DNA of 64,000 bases from Closterium sp. NIES-65 (taxonomy: Eukaryota > Streptophyta > Zygnematophyceae > Desmidiales > Closteriaceae): NCBI GenBank assembly GCA_948144175.1, contig CANXME010000812.1, positions 248,001 to 312,000 on the forward strand, given 5' to 3'. The notes under the pieces were generated by a model that had not been told where the DNA came from, searched no databases, and saw nothing but the letters and a program-made list of their open reading frames with translations. Shown piece after piece: positions 1 through 8,602 of the stretch. How positions within the stretch are numbered: position 1 is the first letter of the stretch; every line of letters begins with the position of its first letter. The position numbers and the translations under genes are program-made.

Positions 1-2709
1 GGTACTGCGTCTGGGAGTGCTGCGCCTGCTGCTTCTGTTCCTGGTGGTTCTCCAGACCGTTCTTCGCGCCGCGAGCCGCTCTCTCCTCTAGAGCTGCGTG
101 AGTGGTTTGCCCGGCGCTGGAGGCGAGCTGCTGGAGCTGGGGGTACTGCGGGTGCTGGAGGTTCCGTTGCTGCCGAGGGAGCTGGTACCACGGGTCCCGG
201 AGGTGCTCGTACTGAGGGTACTGGAGCTGCCGGGCCCGGGGGTGCCTCTGGAGCTGGAGCTGCTGCGGGTGCTGGCGCTGAGGCTACGACTGTCGGTCCT
301 ACTGCGGGTACTTCTGCAGCTCCTGGTGGTGCTGGAGTTGGAGCTGCTACTGGTGCTGGTGCTGCCTCTAGAGGTGTTGGTGCTGTCCCTGCTGTCTCTG
401 GCGGTGCTGCGCGGCCTCGGCCGTACTTCGTTCCGCTCCTTCAGCAGGTTCTTGGTCTCCCGCCTTCCACTGGTCCTTCTCCTCCCGTAGAGTGTCCGCA
501 GCCTGTCCCGTCACAGTCACAGTTACATCCCGCCTCTCCCCTGCCTTCTCCTTCTCCCTACGCTGGTCCTACTGGAGGTCTTGCTGAGCGTCGTGAGCCT
601 GCGTCCCGCCCTGCGTCGCCAGTCCGAGCTGCTCGCCCTAGTGGTCGCGGTTCGCGTCAGCGTTCTCCTCCTGTCCCTGGCACACACCAGATGTCTCTGC
701 GTCCGTCCACTGCTCCTCTGCGTGCCCCTTTGCCTTCTCCTCCTCAGTCTTCTCTTCCTACACTTGCTGACCCGGAGTCGGACTCTCGCCGTGCTGCCAG
801 TCCTACTGTCACGCGTCTTCTTGCTTCTTTTGTCACTGACCCTTCATCTGAGTCCGCTGCTGCGTCTGCCCTAGTTGCTGAGCTGGTCGACTTTGCTGCT
901 GCGTGTCGTCTGGACTACGCTGCCAGTCTTGTTGCTGAGTCTGTAGAGTCTGCTGAGTCTGCGTCTGCTGCGTCTGCGTCTGCCTGTCCTCCGTCCGTCG
1001 GGGGTGACTGTGCTCTTGGCACGGACGTCCTTGAGGACAGGCAGGAGGAGTTCCAGTGCTTTGCCGCCGCTTTGCCCCATCTCGTGTCCATGCTTGTTGC
1101 CCCTGAGGGAGACCCGGATGCTCTAGACATCCCGACCCCACGCTCTTACGCAGAGGCGATGGCCGGTCCCTACTCCTCTCAGTGGCAGTCAGCCATGGAC
1201 GCAGAGATGGCTTCCTGGAAGTCCACAGGCGCCTACGTTGACGCTGTTCCCCCTCCTGGGGCGAACATTGTCAGTGGCATGTGGATCTTCAGGGTGAAGC
1301 GGCCGCCGGGTTCTCCGCCTGTCTTCAAGGCGCGCTACGTGGCTCGTGGCTTCAGTCAGCGACAGGGAGTTGACTTCTTTCAGACCTTCTCCCCGCCCCC
1401 GAAGATGACCACTCTTCGGGTTCTACTGCACGTCGCTGCTCAGCGTGACTACGAGCTACACTCTCTTGACTTCAGCACTGCTTTCCTGCAGGGCCGCCTG
1501 CACGAGGAGATCTGGCTGCGCCGCCCTCCTGGCTTCACTGGGTCGTTCCCTCCTGGTACCCAGTGGAGCCTCCGGCGGCCAGTCTACGGTCTCCGCCAGG
1601 CGCCGCGTGAGTGGCACGACACACTGAGGACTACACTTGCGGCTCTTGGGTTTGCTCCTTCTACTGCTGACCCGTCGCTGTTTCTGCGCACCGACACCTC
1701 GCTGTCGCCGTTCTACATCCTCGTGTACGTCGACGACTTGGTCTTTGCCACTGCGGACACTGCCGCACTCGCCCACGTGAAGTCCGAGCTGCAGAAGAGA
1801 CACACGTGCACAGACCTGGGTGAACTGACAAGCTATCTTGGCTTGCGGATCACCCGGGACAGAGCACGCCGCACCATTACCCTGACTCAGTCACACATGG
1901 TGCAGCAGGTCCTTCAGCGCTTCGGCTTCACGTACTCCTCGCCTCAGTCCACTCCTCTGCCTACGGGACACTCGCTCTCAGCTCTGCCTTCGGATGAGTC
2001 CGTAGAGTCGAGTGGTCCGTATCCAGAGCTTGTGGGCTGCCTCATGTACCTGATGACTTGCACTCGACCTGACCTCGCATACCCTCTCAGCATCTTAGCA
2101 CGCTATGTTGCTCCTGGCCGTCACCGGAAGGAGCACATGGATGCAGCTAAGAGGGTGTTGCGCTACTTGTGCAGTACGTCGGGCATGGGGCTAGTGCTTG
2201 GAGGGCATGAGCGGCCTGTGCTCACTGGGCACTCAGACGCTTCTTGGGCTGCCGACCAGGCTACTCAGAGGTCATCTCAGGGTTACACCTTTAGTCTTGG
2301 CTCTGGCTCTGTCTCTTGGCGCTCTACTCGCTCTTCTTCGGTTCTCAGCTCCAGCTGTGAGGCTGAGATCTACGCCACGGCCATGGCTGCCCAGGAGCTT
2401 CGCTGGCTCACCTACCTGCTGACTGACCTTGGAGAGCGGCCTCGTTCTCCTCCGATACTGTACGTCGACAACAAGGCAACCATTGCCTTGTGTGAGGAGC
2501 ACAGACTGGAGCACAGGACGAAGCACATTGCTCTGCGCTACTTCCTTGCTCGAGAGCTGCAGCAGCGTGGTCAGCTTCGCCTGCGTTTCGTGGCCACTGA
2601 TGCCAACACTGCTGATGTGTTCACCAAGGCACTTCCGCCTTGTGACCATCAGCGCTTTTGCACTCTGCTAGGCCTAGTGCCCACTGTGCCTCACTTGCTT
2701 ACCTCTTGA
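1..2709 (+). CDS. pol: E1 pol, C-terminal part: linker, reverse transcriptase, RNase H (5' partial)
   Basis: The frame is open from the first base to the TGA ending at 2709, so the gene continues upstream; the first ATG, at 691, is internal. The first ~230 residues are a proline/alanine/glycine-rich linker with an LREWF motif (near 91) and PYFVPLLQQVLG (near 420). RT follows: the N-terminal palm (QWQSAMDAEMASW), MTTLRVLLHVAAQ, and YVDDLVFA near 1725, the catalytic Asp pair. RNase H keeps HSDASW, SCEAEIYA, YVDNKA and a terminal TADVFTKAL. This is typical Ty1/copia order with RT after integrase. All visible catalytic residues are present. The protein would reverse transcribe the element RNA in cytoplasmic particles. 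The cut at the window edge hides gag, protease and integrase. Confidence 0.93.
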   Translation, partial: GTASGSAAPAASVPGGSPDRSSRREPLSPLELREWFARRWRRAAGAGGTAGAGGSVAAEGAGTTGPGGARTEGTGAAGPGGASGAGAAAGAGAEATTVGPTAGTSAAPGGAGVGAATGAGAASRGVGAVPAVSGGAARPRPYFVPLLQQVLGLPPSTGPSPPVECPQPVPSQSQLHPASPLPSPSPYAGPTGGLAERREPASRPASPVRAARPSGRGSRQRSPPVPGTHQMSLRPSTAPLRAPLPSPPQSSLPTLADPESDSRRAASPTVTRLLASFVTDPSSESAAASALVAELVDFAAACRLDYAASLVAESVESAESASAASASACPPSVGGDCALGTDVLEDRQEEFQCFAAALPHLVSMLVAPEGDPDALDIPTPRSYAEAMAGPYSSQWQSAMDAEMASWKSTGAYVDAVPPPGANIVSGMWIFRVKRPPGSPPVFKARYVARGFSQRQGVDFFQTFSPPPKMTTLRVLLHVAAQRDYELHSLDFSTAFLQGRLHEEIWLRRPPGFTGSFPPGTQWSLRRPVYGLRQAPREWHDTLRTTLAALGFAPSTADPSLFLRTDTSLSPFYILVYVDDLVFATADTAALAHVKSELQKRHTCTDLGELTSYLGLRITRDRARRTITLTQSHMVQQVLQRFGFTYSSPQSTPLPTGHSLSALPSDESVESSGPYPELVGCLMYLMTCTRPDLAYPLSILARYVAPGRHRKEHMDAAKRVLRYLCSTSGMGLVLGGHERPVLTGHSDASWAADQATQRSSQGYTFSLGSGSVSWRSTRSSSVLSSSCEAEIYATAMAAQELRWLTYLLTDLGERPRSPPILYVDNKATIALCEEHRLEHRTKHIALRYFLARELQQRGQLRLRFVATDANTADVFTKALPPCDHQRFCTLLGLVPTVPHLLTS

Positions 2710-2919
2710 CCTTGCTTGTACTGCTGCATATATATATCCTTGCTCTTGCTTGTTTAGCACTGTTATATATATATGCTCTGCTGCATGTGAACTGGCCTTG
2801 TGGCCTTGACCTTGTGCTCGGAATTTGTGTGGTATCCTTGAGATCCACCCTGAGCTTGCTTTGCTTTGCTTGACTGGTCTTGTGACCCCTTGCTCTCCCC
2901 CACTTTGCCTATGGGGGTG
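2710..2919 (+). other. E1 3' UTR with TA repeats and polypurine tract
   Basis: This 210-bp non-coding stretch lies between the pol stop and the 3' LTR. It has two short TATATATA runs, a block reading CATGTGAACTGGCCTTGTGG, and ends in ATGGGGGTG, the polypurine tract that would prime plus-strand DNA. The same block, in the same order, is found in E2, E6, E10 and E11. Confidence 0.75.
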
Positions 2920-3053
2920 TGTCACATGATTATATTACTGATGCTTATATTTAGGCTGTAGTGGGGTAGCCCATAGGGGGTACAACCCAATTAGGGTTGG
3001 TACTTGTACTTGTTTCTTTTCATAGTGCACTCATTCTCTCTCTAATCTCAACA
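2920..3053 (+). repeat. E1 3' LTR (134 bp)
   Basis: It begins TGTCACATG directly after the polypurine tract and ends in CTCAACA. It contains the core shared by all large copia LTRs here (GTAGTGGGGTAGCCCATAGG followed by GGGTACAACC and an AATTAGGGTT block). The length equals that of the two E11 LTRs. Confidence 0.85.
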
Positions 3054-4408
3054 AGTCAGCGGCAGGGAGTTGACTACTTTCAGACCTTCTCTCCCACCCC
3101 GAAGATGACCACTCTTCGGGTGCTGCTGCACATAGCCGCTCAGCGCGACTACGAGCTTCACTCTCTTGACTTCAGCACAGCTTTCTTGCAGGGCAGCCTG
3201 CACGAGGAGATCTGGCTGCGCCGTCCACCTGGCTTCACTGGGACTTTCCCTCCTGGCACCCAGTGGAGCCTCCGACGGCCAGTCTACGGTCTCCGCCAGG
3301 CACCGCGTGAGTGGCACGACACAGTGAGGACTACGCTTGCGGCTCTTGGGTTTGCTCCCTCTACTGCTGACCCGTCGTTGTTTCTGCGCACCGACACTTC
3401 TCTGCCGCCGTTCTACATCCTCGTGTACGTCGACGACTTGGTCCTTGCCATTGCTGACACTGCTGGACTCGCCTACGTGAAGTCCGAGCTGCAGAAGAGA
3501 CACATGTGCACAGACCTGGGTGAACTGCGCAGCTACCTTGGCTTGCAGATCACTCGGGACAGAGCACGGCGCACCATTACCTTTACTCAGTCACACATGG
3601 TGCAGCAGGTCCTTCAGCGCTTCGGCTTCACGTACTCCTCGCCTCAGGCCACTCCTCTGGCTACTCGCCACTCGCTCTCAGCTCTGCCTTCGGATGAGTC
3701 CGTAGAGTCGAGTGGCCCGTACCCAGAGCTTGTTGGCTGCCTCATGTACCTGATGACCTGCACACGACCTGACCTGGCATACCCTCTTAGCATTCTTGCA
3801 CGCTATGTTGCTCCTGGGAGACACCGACCAGAGCACATGGCTGCAGCGAAGAGGGTGTTGCGCTACTTGTGCAGTATGTCGTGCATGGGGCTAGTGCTTG
3901 GAGGGCGGAGTCCAGTGGTCCTCACTGGGCACGCGGACGCTTCTTGGGCTGACGACCAGGCTACGCAGCGGTCGTCACAGGGGTACACCTTCAGTCTTGG
4001 TTCTGGCTCTGTCTCGTGGCGGGCTACTCGCTCGTCTTCTGTTCTCGGCTCCAGTTGCGAGGCTGAGATCTACGCCGGGGCCATGGCTGCTCAGGAGCTT
4101 CGCTGGCTCACCTACCTGCTGACTGACCTTGGAGAGCCGCCTCGTTCTCCTCCAGTGCTGTACGTAGACAACAAGGCCATGCTGGCCTTGTGTTGAGAGC
4201 AGCGCTTGGAGCACAGAACGAAGCACATTGCTCTCCGCTACTTCCTTGCTCGTGAGCTGCAGCAGCGTGGTCAGTTGCGACTTGCGTACGTGGCTCTGAG
4301 GCCAACACTGCTGATGTTTTCACCAAGGCACTTCCGCCTTGTGATCATCAGCGCCTCTGCACTCAGGTGGGACTTGTACCTGTCTTACCTCACTTGCTCA
4401 CCTCTTGA
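3054..4408 (+). pseudogene. pol: E2 pol fragment: RT and RNase H with nonsense and frameshift
   Basis: The frame covers RT from the SQRQGVDYFQTFSPTPKMTT segment, through YVDDLVLA near 3425, into RNase H (HADASW, CEAEIYAG, YVDNKAM). A TGA at 4194-4196 replaces the CGA seen in E6, a C-to-T change at a CpG. A one-base deletion near 4293 (GTGGCTCTGAGG against GTGGCCTCTGAGG in E6) shifts the last ~35 codons. The frame as drawn starts upstream inside the E1 LTR, which is a junction artefact and not a real start. Confidence 0.9.
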
Positions 4409-4620
4409 CCTTGTTTGTACTCTTGCATATATATATATACCTGCTCTTGCTTGTTTAGCCTTATATATATATGTGTCTCCTCTTGCATGTGAACTGGCCT
4501 TGTGGCCTTGACCTTGTGCTCGGACTGTGTGGTGACTTTTTGATCCACCCTGAGCTTTGCTTTGCTTTGCTTGACTGGTCTTGTGACCCCTTGTTCTCCC
4601 CCACTTTGCCTATGGGGGTG
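4409..4620 (+). other. E2 3' UTR and polypurine tract
   Basis: It has the same arrangement as in E1: TA microsatellites, a conserved CATGTGAACTGGCC block, and TATGGGGGTG just before the LTR. No coding sequence is seen. Confidence 0.7.
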
Positions 4621-4751
4621 TGTCAGAACATTATAGCTTATGCTTTTGTGTAGGCTATAGTGGGGTATCCCATAGGGGGTACAACACAATTAGGGTTAGT
4701 ACTTGTACTCACTCATTTTCATAGTTCATTCATTCATGTTCTTCCTTTCAC
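4621..4751 (+). repeat. E2 3' LTR (about 131 bp)
   Basis: It starts TGTCAGAAC after the polypurine tract and carries the core GTAGGCTATAGTGGGGTA followed by an AATTAGGGTT block. The end at TTTCACA is inferred from the usual length; the exact base is uncertain because another LTR piece follows directly. Confidence 0.75.
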
Positions 4752-4843
4752 AGTGGGGTAGCCCATAAGGGGTACAACCCAATTAGGGTTAGTACTTGTA
4801 CCCAACTGTTTCATAGTTCATCCATTCCATTCTCACTTCTCGT
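4752..4843 (+). repeat. Partial second LTR fused to E2
   Basis: This stretch repeats the LTR from the core (GTGGGGTAGCCCATAAGGGG) onward, without the first ~40 bp, and ends near CTCGTCA. It is a diverged LTR remnant, probably from recombination between elements or from an older insertion. Confidence 0.65.
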
Positions 4844-5195
4844 CAATACCCCCATGGTGGGCAATAATAAAAAGGTTTTTTTAAGAGGGTGGGCATATAA
4901 TCGAGTAAATTTATAAGCGCCGGCGTTTATAAAATGACATATATATATTTTTAAGTTTTTGACACCAAGCTGTAGATCTCCTGCTTGCCTTTTCAATTAG
5001 TCGAAGTTACATGGGGTCGTCTGTGAAATTTTCACGCGCGCTGGGAGATACACCCAATCTGACTCACAACCAGCTCCTGATAGCTCCTGACAGCTCATGC
5101 TCATTGGACCCGCATCCAGTGCAGGGTCCGAATGTGAAGGGAACCGAATCTGCCAAACATTCGCCTGTTAAATTAAAAATCGTTACAGCGTTTTG
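4844..5195. other. AT-rich spacer without recognisable content
   Basis: About 350 bp differ in composition from everything around them: runs of A and T, ATATATATAT near 4940 and a small palindrome GTGAAATTTTCAC near 5023. No retroelement domain or other long coding frame is visible. It may be a piece of host intergenic DNA or an old unrecognised repeat between E2 and E3. Confidence 0.5.
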
Positions 5196-5322
5196 TGTCA
5201 GATTTATATGACATAGCTATTGTAGGCTATAGTGGGGTAGCACATATGGGGTACAAATTTCAAGGGTTTGTATTTGTACCCAACTTCCACTTAGTCATTT
5301 CATTCTCGTTTCAGTTTTCTCA
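5196..5322 (+). repeat. E3 5' LTR (127 bp)
   Basis: It begins TGTCAGATTTATATGACATA and ends TTTTCTCA, followed by a primer binding site. It closely resembles the E6 3' LTR at 27388-27515, so E3 and E6 belong to one subfamily. Confidence 0.88.
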
Positions 5323-5340
5323 TGTTATCGAGCAGGTTCC
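5323..5340 (+). other. E3 primer binding site
   Basis: TGTTATCGAGCAGGTTCC follows the LTR. Compared with the plant-type site TGGTATCAGAGC it carries G-to-T at position 3 and lacks one base (TATCGAGC). E4 has the intact version, TGGTATCGAGCAGG. Confidence 0.7.
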
Positions 5341-5399
5341 CTCGTGGGAACTGTTCCTAGGGCCCACCGATTCGATTTTTTTTCCTGCCCAGAGCGCGC

Positions 5400-6310
5400 T
5401 CAGCCCCTGCCCGCGTCCCGCTCCCCTCTCTGATCCCGTCGCGCCGCCCTCTCGGCCCCGATCCGCCGCCCTAGCGGCCCCGTCGCCTAGCCCTGGGGCC
5501 CCGGCGCCGCCCTTCCCGGCCCCGATCCACCGCCCTGCGGCCCCGTCGCCTACCTCGCGGCCCTCGCGCCGCCCGACCTGCGGCCCCGGCCCCGTCGCCT
5601 ACCTGCGGCCCCGGCCCCGTCGCCTCCCTGCGGCCCTGGCCCTGTCGCCTACCTGCGGCCCCGGCTCCGTCGCCTCCCTGCGGCCCGGGCCCCGTCGCCT
5701 ACCTGCGGCCCCGGCCCCGTCGACTACCTAAGGCCCCGGCCCCGTCTCCTGCCTGCGGCCCCGGCCCCGTCGCCTACCTGCGGCCCCGGCCCCGTCAACT
5801 ACCTGCGGCCCCGGCCCCTTCGCCTACCTGCGGCCCCGGCCCCATCGCCTACCTGCGGCCCCGGCCCCGTCGCCTACCTGAGGCCCCGGCCCCGTCGCCT
5901 ACCGATGGCCCCGGCCTCGTCGCCTACCTGCAGCCCCGACCCCGTCACCTACCTGCGGCCCCGGCCCCTTCGCCTACCTACGGCCCCGGCCCCGTCGCCT
6001 ACCTGCGGCCCCGGCCCCGTCGCCTACTTGCGGCCCCGGCCCCGTCACCTACTTGCGGCTCCGGCCCCGTCGCCTACCCCTTCCGCCTGAGCCGCCCGAG
6101 CCGCCGAGTTGCCCGAGCTGCCGCGTCGCCCAAGCCGCCGAGTCGCCCGAGCTGCCTGAGCCGCCGAGTCGCCGAGCCGTAGTTGCCGCCCGAGCCGCCG
6201 AGTCGCCGAGCCGCAATTGCCGCCGAGCCGCCCGAGCCGCCGAGTCGCCAAGCCGCCGAGCTGCAGTTCCTGCAGAGCCGCCGAGCCACCCGAGCCGCCC
6301 TGTCCGATAA
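5400..6310 (+). repeat. E3 leader minisatellite, GC-rich
   Basis: Between the primer site and gag lies an array of roughly 25-bp units (core CGGCCCCGGCCCCGTCGCCT) from ~5570 to ~6080, followed by a different short-unit array (GCCGAGTCGCCCGAGCCGCC) to ~6310. The frames it opens on both strands are low-complexity and I do not regard them as genes. Confidence 0.8.
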
Positions 6311-6374
6311 GAGCAGCGCCTCTACCACTGCACTGCTCTTACCCCACTGTTCGCGCTACTAGTCTACTGCTGTC

Positions 6375-8590
6375 ATGGCTACCCCTAGTGTCCTCGCTTT
6401 TGACGCTTAGGGTCAGGCCATTGACTTTGACGTCTGGGTAGATGACCTGCAGCTTTTCTTATAGTGCGATAGGGCGGACGGTCTCTCCCTCTTTGACCTC
6501 ATCTCTGGTGCCTCTCCTGCCCCTGCTGCTGATGCTGACCCCACTGTTCACTCACAGTGGGCCACACGCGATGGTGCTGCACGTCTTGCTTTGCGTCGCC
6601 ACCTGCCTACCTCTGAGCGTGCGCATTTTAGCCAGTACAAGAGTGCTCAGAGATTGTACGACGTTGTAGTTGCACGCTACTCCTCCCCTGCCACTGCTGC
6701 CCTGAGCCGCCTCATGCTACCGTACCTCTTCCCTGACCTTGCTGCCTTTCCCACAGTCGCCGACCTCATTACGCACCTCCGCACTAGTGACACTCGCTAC
6801 CACGCTGCGCTTCCTGCTGAGTTCTGCGCCAAGAACCCCCCTCCCCATGTACATCACCCTCTACTACTTAGTCACCCGGCTCCCTGACTCTCTTCGTGTA
6901 GTCCGAGACCACTTTTTCTTAGTTTGCCCCACCACTCTCACCGTTGACCTCCTCGAGAAGGCCCTCCTAGCAGCAGAGAAGAGCATAGTCGCTATAGGAG
7001 CCTCTCGTGGTGACCCTCGCACCCCCATCTTTGAGGGGTGTTTCCCCTCCCCCCTGCTGCCCTCTGTCGCCTCTGCTGCTGCGGCCAACCTCGTTGGTCT
7101 TGAGTCGGTCGGTGCGGCGTCTACCCCTAGCGGGAGATGCCGCTCTGGCAAAGGCAAGGGGGGCCGGGGCACTGGAGGAGCTAGCGGGGACGGTGGAGGC
7201 GGCGGTGGAGGCGACGGAGGGAGTGGGGGTGGCGGTGGGAGTGGTGGCGGGGGTGGAGGTGACGGTGACGGCAGTGGAGGCGGAGGCGGCGGCAGCGGTG
7301 GCGGTGGGAGCGGAGGTAGCGGAGGTGGCGGCGGTGGAGAAGGCGGTGGCGGAGGAGGTGGAGTTGGTCGGGGTGGCGCTACGCAGCGGGTCAGCTCCGG
7401 TGGTGGTCCATGCCAGCAGCAGCAGCAACAGCAGTAGTAGCAGTGCACTCGGGACATCCCCCCCCCTCAGCAGCTCCGTGAGTGGTACGCTGCACGTCAG
7501 CGGGGTGGGGGTACTGGTCCGTGCACCTACGTCCTACGCACCGACGACCGCGCGGGTGAGCAGTGTTGGGGTGCACACCCCACTCAGCGCTGCTTTGGCC
7601 GCCTGACGGACGCCAGGCGTCACCAGTTTCCGGAGGTCACTGAGATCCCCCGCTGGGATGAGCTGTCTAGGGCGGGAGTAGCTATCTTTGACCTTGAATT
7701 TGATGCTATTCTTGCTACCATCTTTGCCGTGACTATTAGTGATAAGGGTGACTGTTACCGGTGTTTTCCGCCCGACCCGGGCATTGAGACTGCTGCTCTA
7801 GGTACTGGTGAGGCTGCTCCTCTGGGTGCTAGCGAGGTTGCTGCTCTAGGTGCGAGTGCGTCTGCTTCCTCAGGTGCTGGTGACTCTGCGCTCTCAGGTA
7901 CCGCATCGGCTTTAGCCTCCCTCACTTTCACCCTTGACTCAAGAGCTTGTCGCTCCTTTTTCGAGACCGCACCACACTCCGCCGCTTGGTCGGCCGGTTG
8001 CACTCTCTCTGGCAGACCCCTCTGGGGGTCTTGTCCTTTCTCACTTCTCCACTGTCCTCCCGTGTCCGGCGGCCCCCTGTGGCACCTTGTCTGATCTTTA
8101 CCTCCCCTCGTTCTCTACGAACTTGGTGAGTGGTGCTGACCTACAGGATGCGGGGGTTCACCATTTCATTCCAGCGAGTCAGCGGGTGACCCACTACACG
8201 GACGCTCGCACAGGTCGACACCTAGCCACGTTTACACGTCGGCCGGGGTCGAGCCTGTACACACTGACCACTGAGTCTTCTCCTGTCACTGCGTCTGGTC
8301 AGGTAGCTGCGTCGGGTCAGTCGTTTGCTGCACCGTCCAAGTCTGATCCTGAGTCTGCCCCCTGCTCGTGTCGCCTCCTGTCTCACGAGACTCTCCTATG
8401 GCACCACCGCCTTGGTCACCCCTCCCTGCTTCGTCTCCAAAGCATGGCCTCCCGTGTCCTTGTCTCTGGTCTTCCCCGGTCCCTCCCTCCGCTTCCGCCA
8501 GGGCCTGGCCCTACCTCCGTCCCCTGTGTTGAGGGGCGGCAGCGAGCTGCCCCTCACTCCTCCCAGTTTCCTCCGACAGAGGCCCCGCTA
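6375..8590 (+). pseudogene. gag: E3 gag-protease pseudogene
   Basis: An ATG at 6375 starts MATPSVLAFDA, the same N-terminus as E4 and E6 gag. Stops interrupt it at 6408 (TAG) and 6462 (TAG for CAG). A frameshift occurs near 6840 in a C run. Gag resumes in another frame up to the glycine-rich segment (about 7190-7370), then a CAG run ending in TAG codons near 7436. The zinc-finger region follows (7510-7590), then the protease motif LDSRACRSFF (LDSGASRSFF in E6), with another shift. The pre-integrase LWHHRLGHPS is at ~8400. Gag would form the particle; none of this is translatable as a whole. Confidence 0.88.
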
Positions 8591-8602
8591 TAGACGCTTC
8601 AC

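Larger units (their letters stand above)
1..3053 (+). mobile_element. E1: Ty1/copia element, 3' half with 3' LTR
   Basis: The window opens inside the integrase-RT linker of a copia element and runs through RT, RNase H, a 3' UTR and a 3' LTR ending at 3053. The 5' half lies outside the window. The next element (E2) starts at the base after the LTR, in the middle of its RT domain, so E1 and E2 are joined without any spacer. The reading frame has no stop over the visible 2.7 kb, which makes E1 one of the better preserved copies. Confidence 0.93.
3054..4843 (+). mobile_element. E2: 5'-truncated Ty1/copia element with 3' LTR
   Basis: It starts abruptly within RT (AGTCAGCGGCAGGG, coding for SQRQG) at the exact end of the E1 LTR. 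It contains the rest of RT, RNase H, a 3' UTR and a 3' LTR. A second partial LTR is fused to the end. It lacks gag, protease and integrase, so it cannot be autonomous. Confidence 0.9.

Noticed and set aside
5570-6080. Regular repeats resembling a CRISPR array
   Set aside because: Units are contiguous without unique spacers, and the sequence is a eukaryotic element leader.
5195-6310. Pro/Ala/Arg-rich ORFs in the copia leaders (also 13933-14836 and 20494-21597)
   Set aside because: They read through GC minisatellites, change with the repeat unit and have no conserved motif. The gag ATG lies downstream.
6864-7457. Proline-rich minus-strand frames opposite the gag glycine run (also near 16468, 30784, 61138)
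   Set aside because: They are the complement of glycine codons in gag; the gag frame has known domains on both sides.
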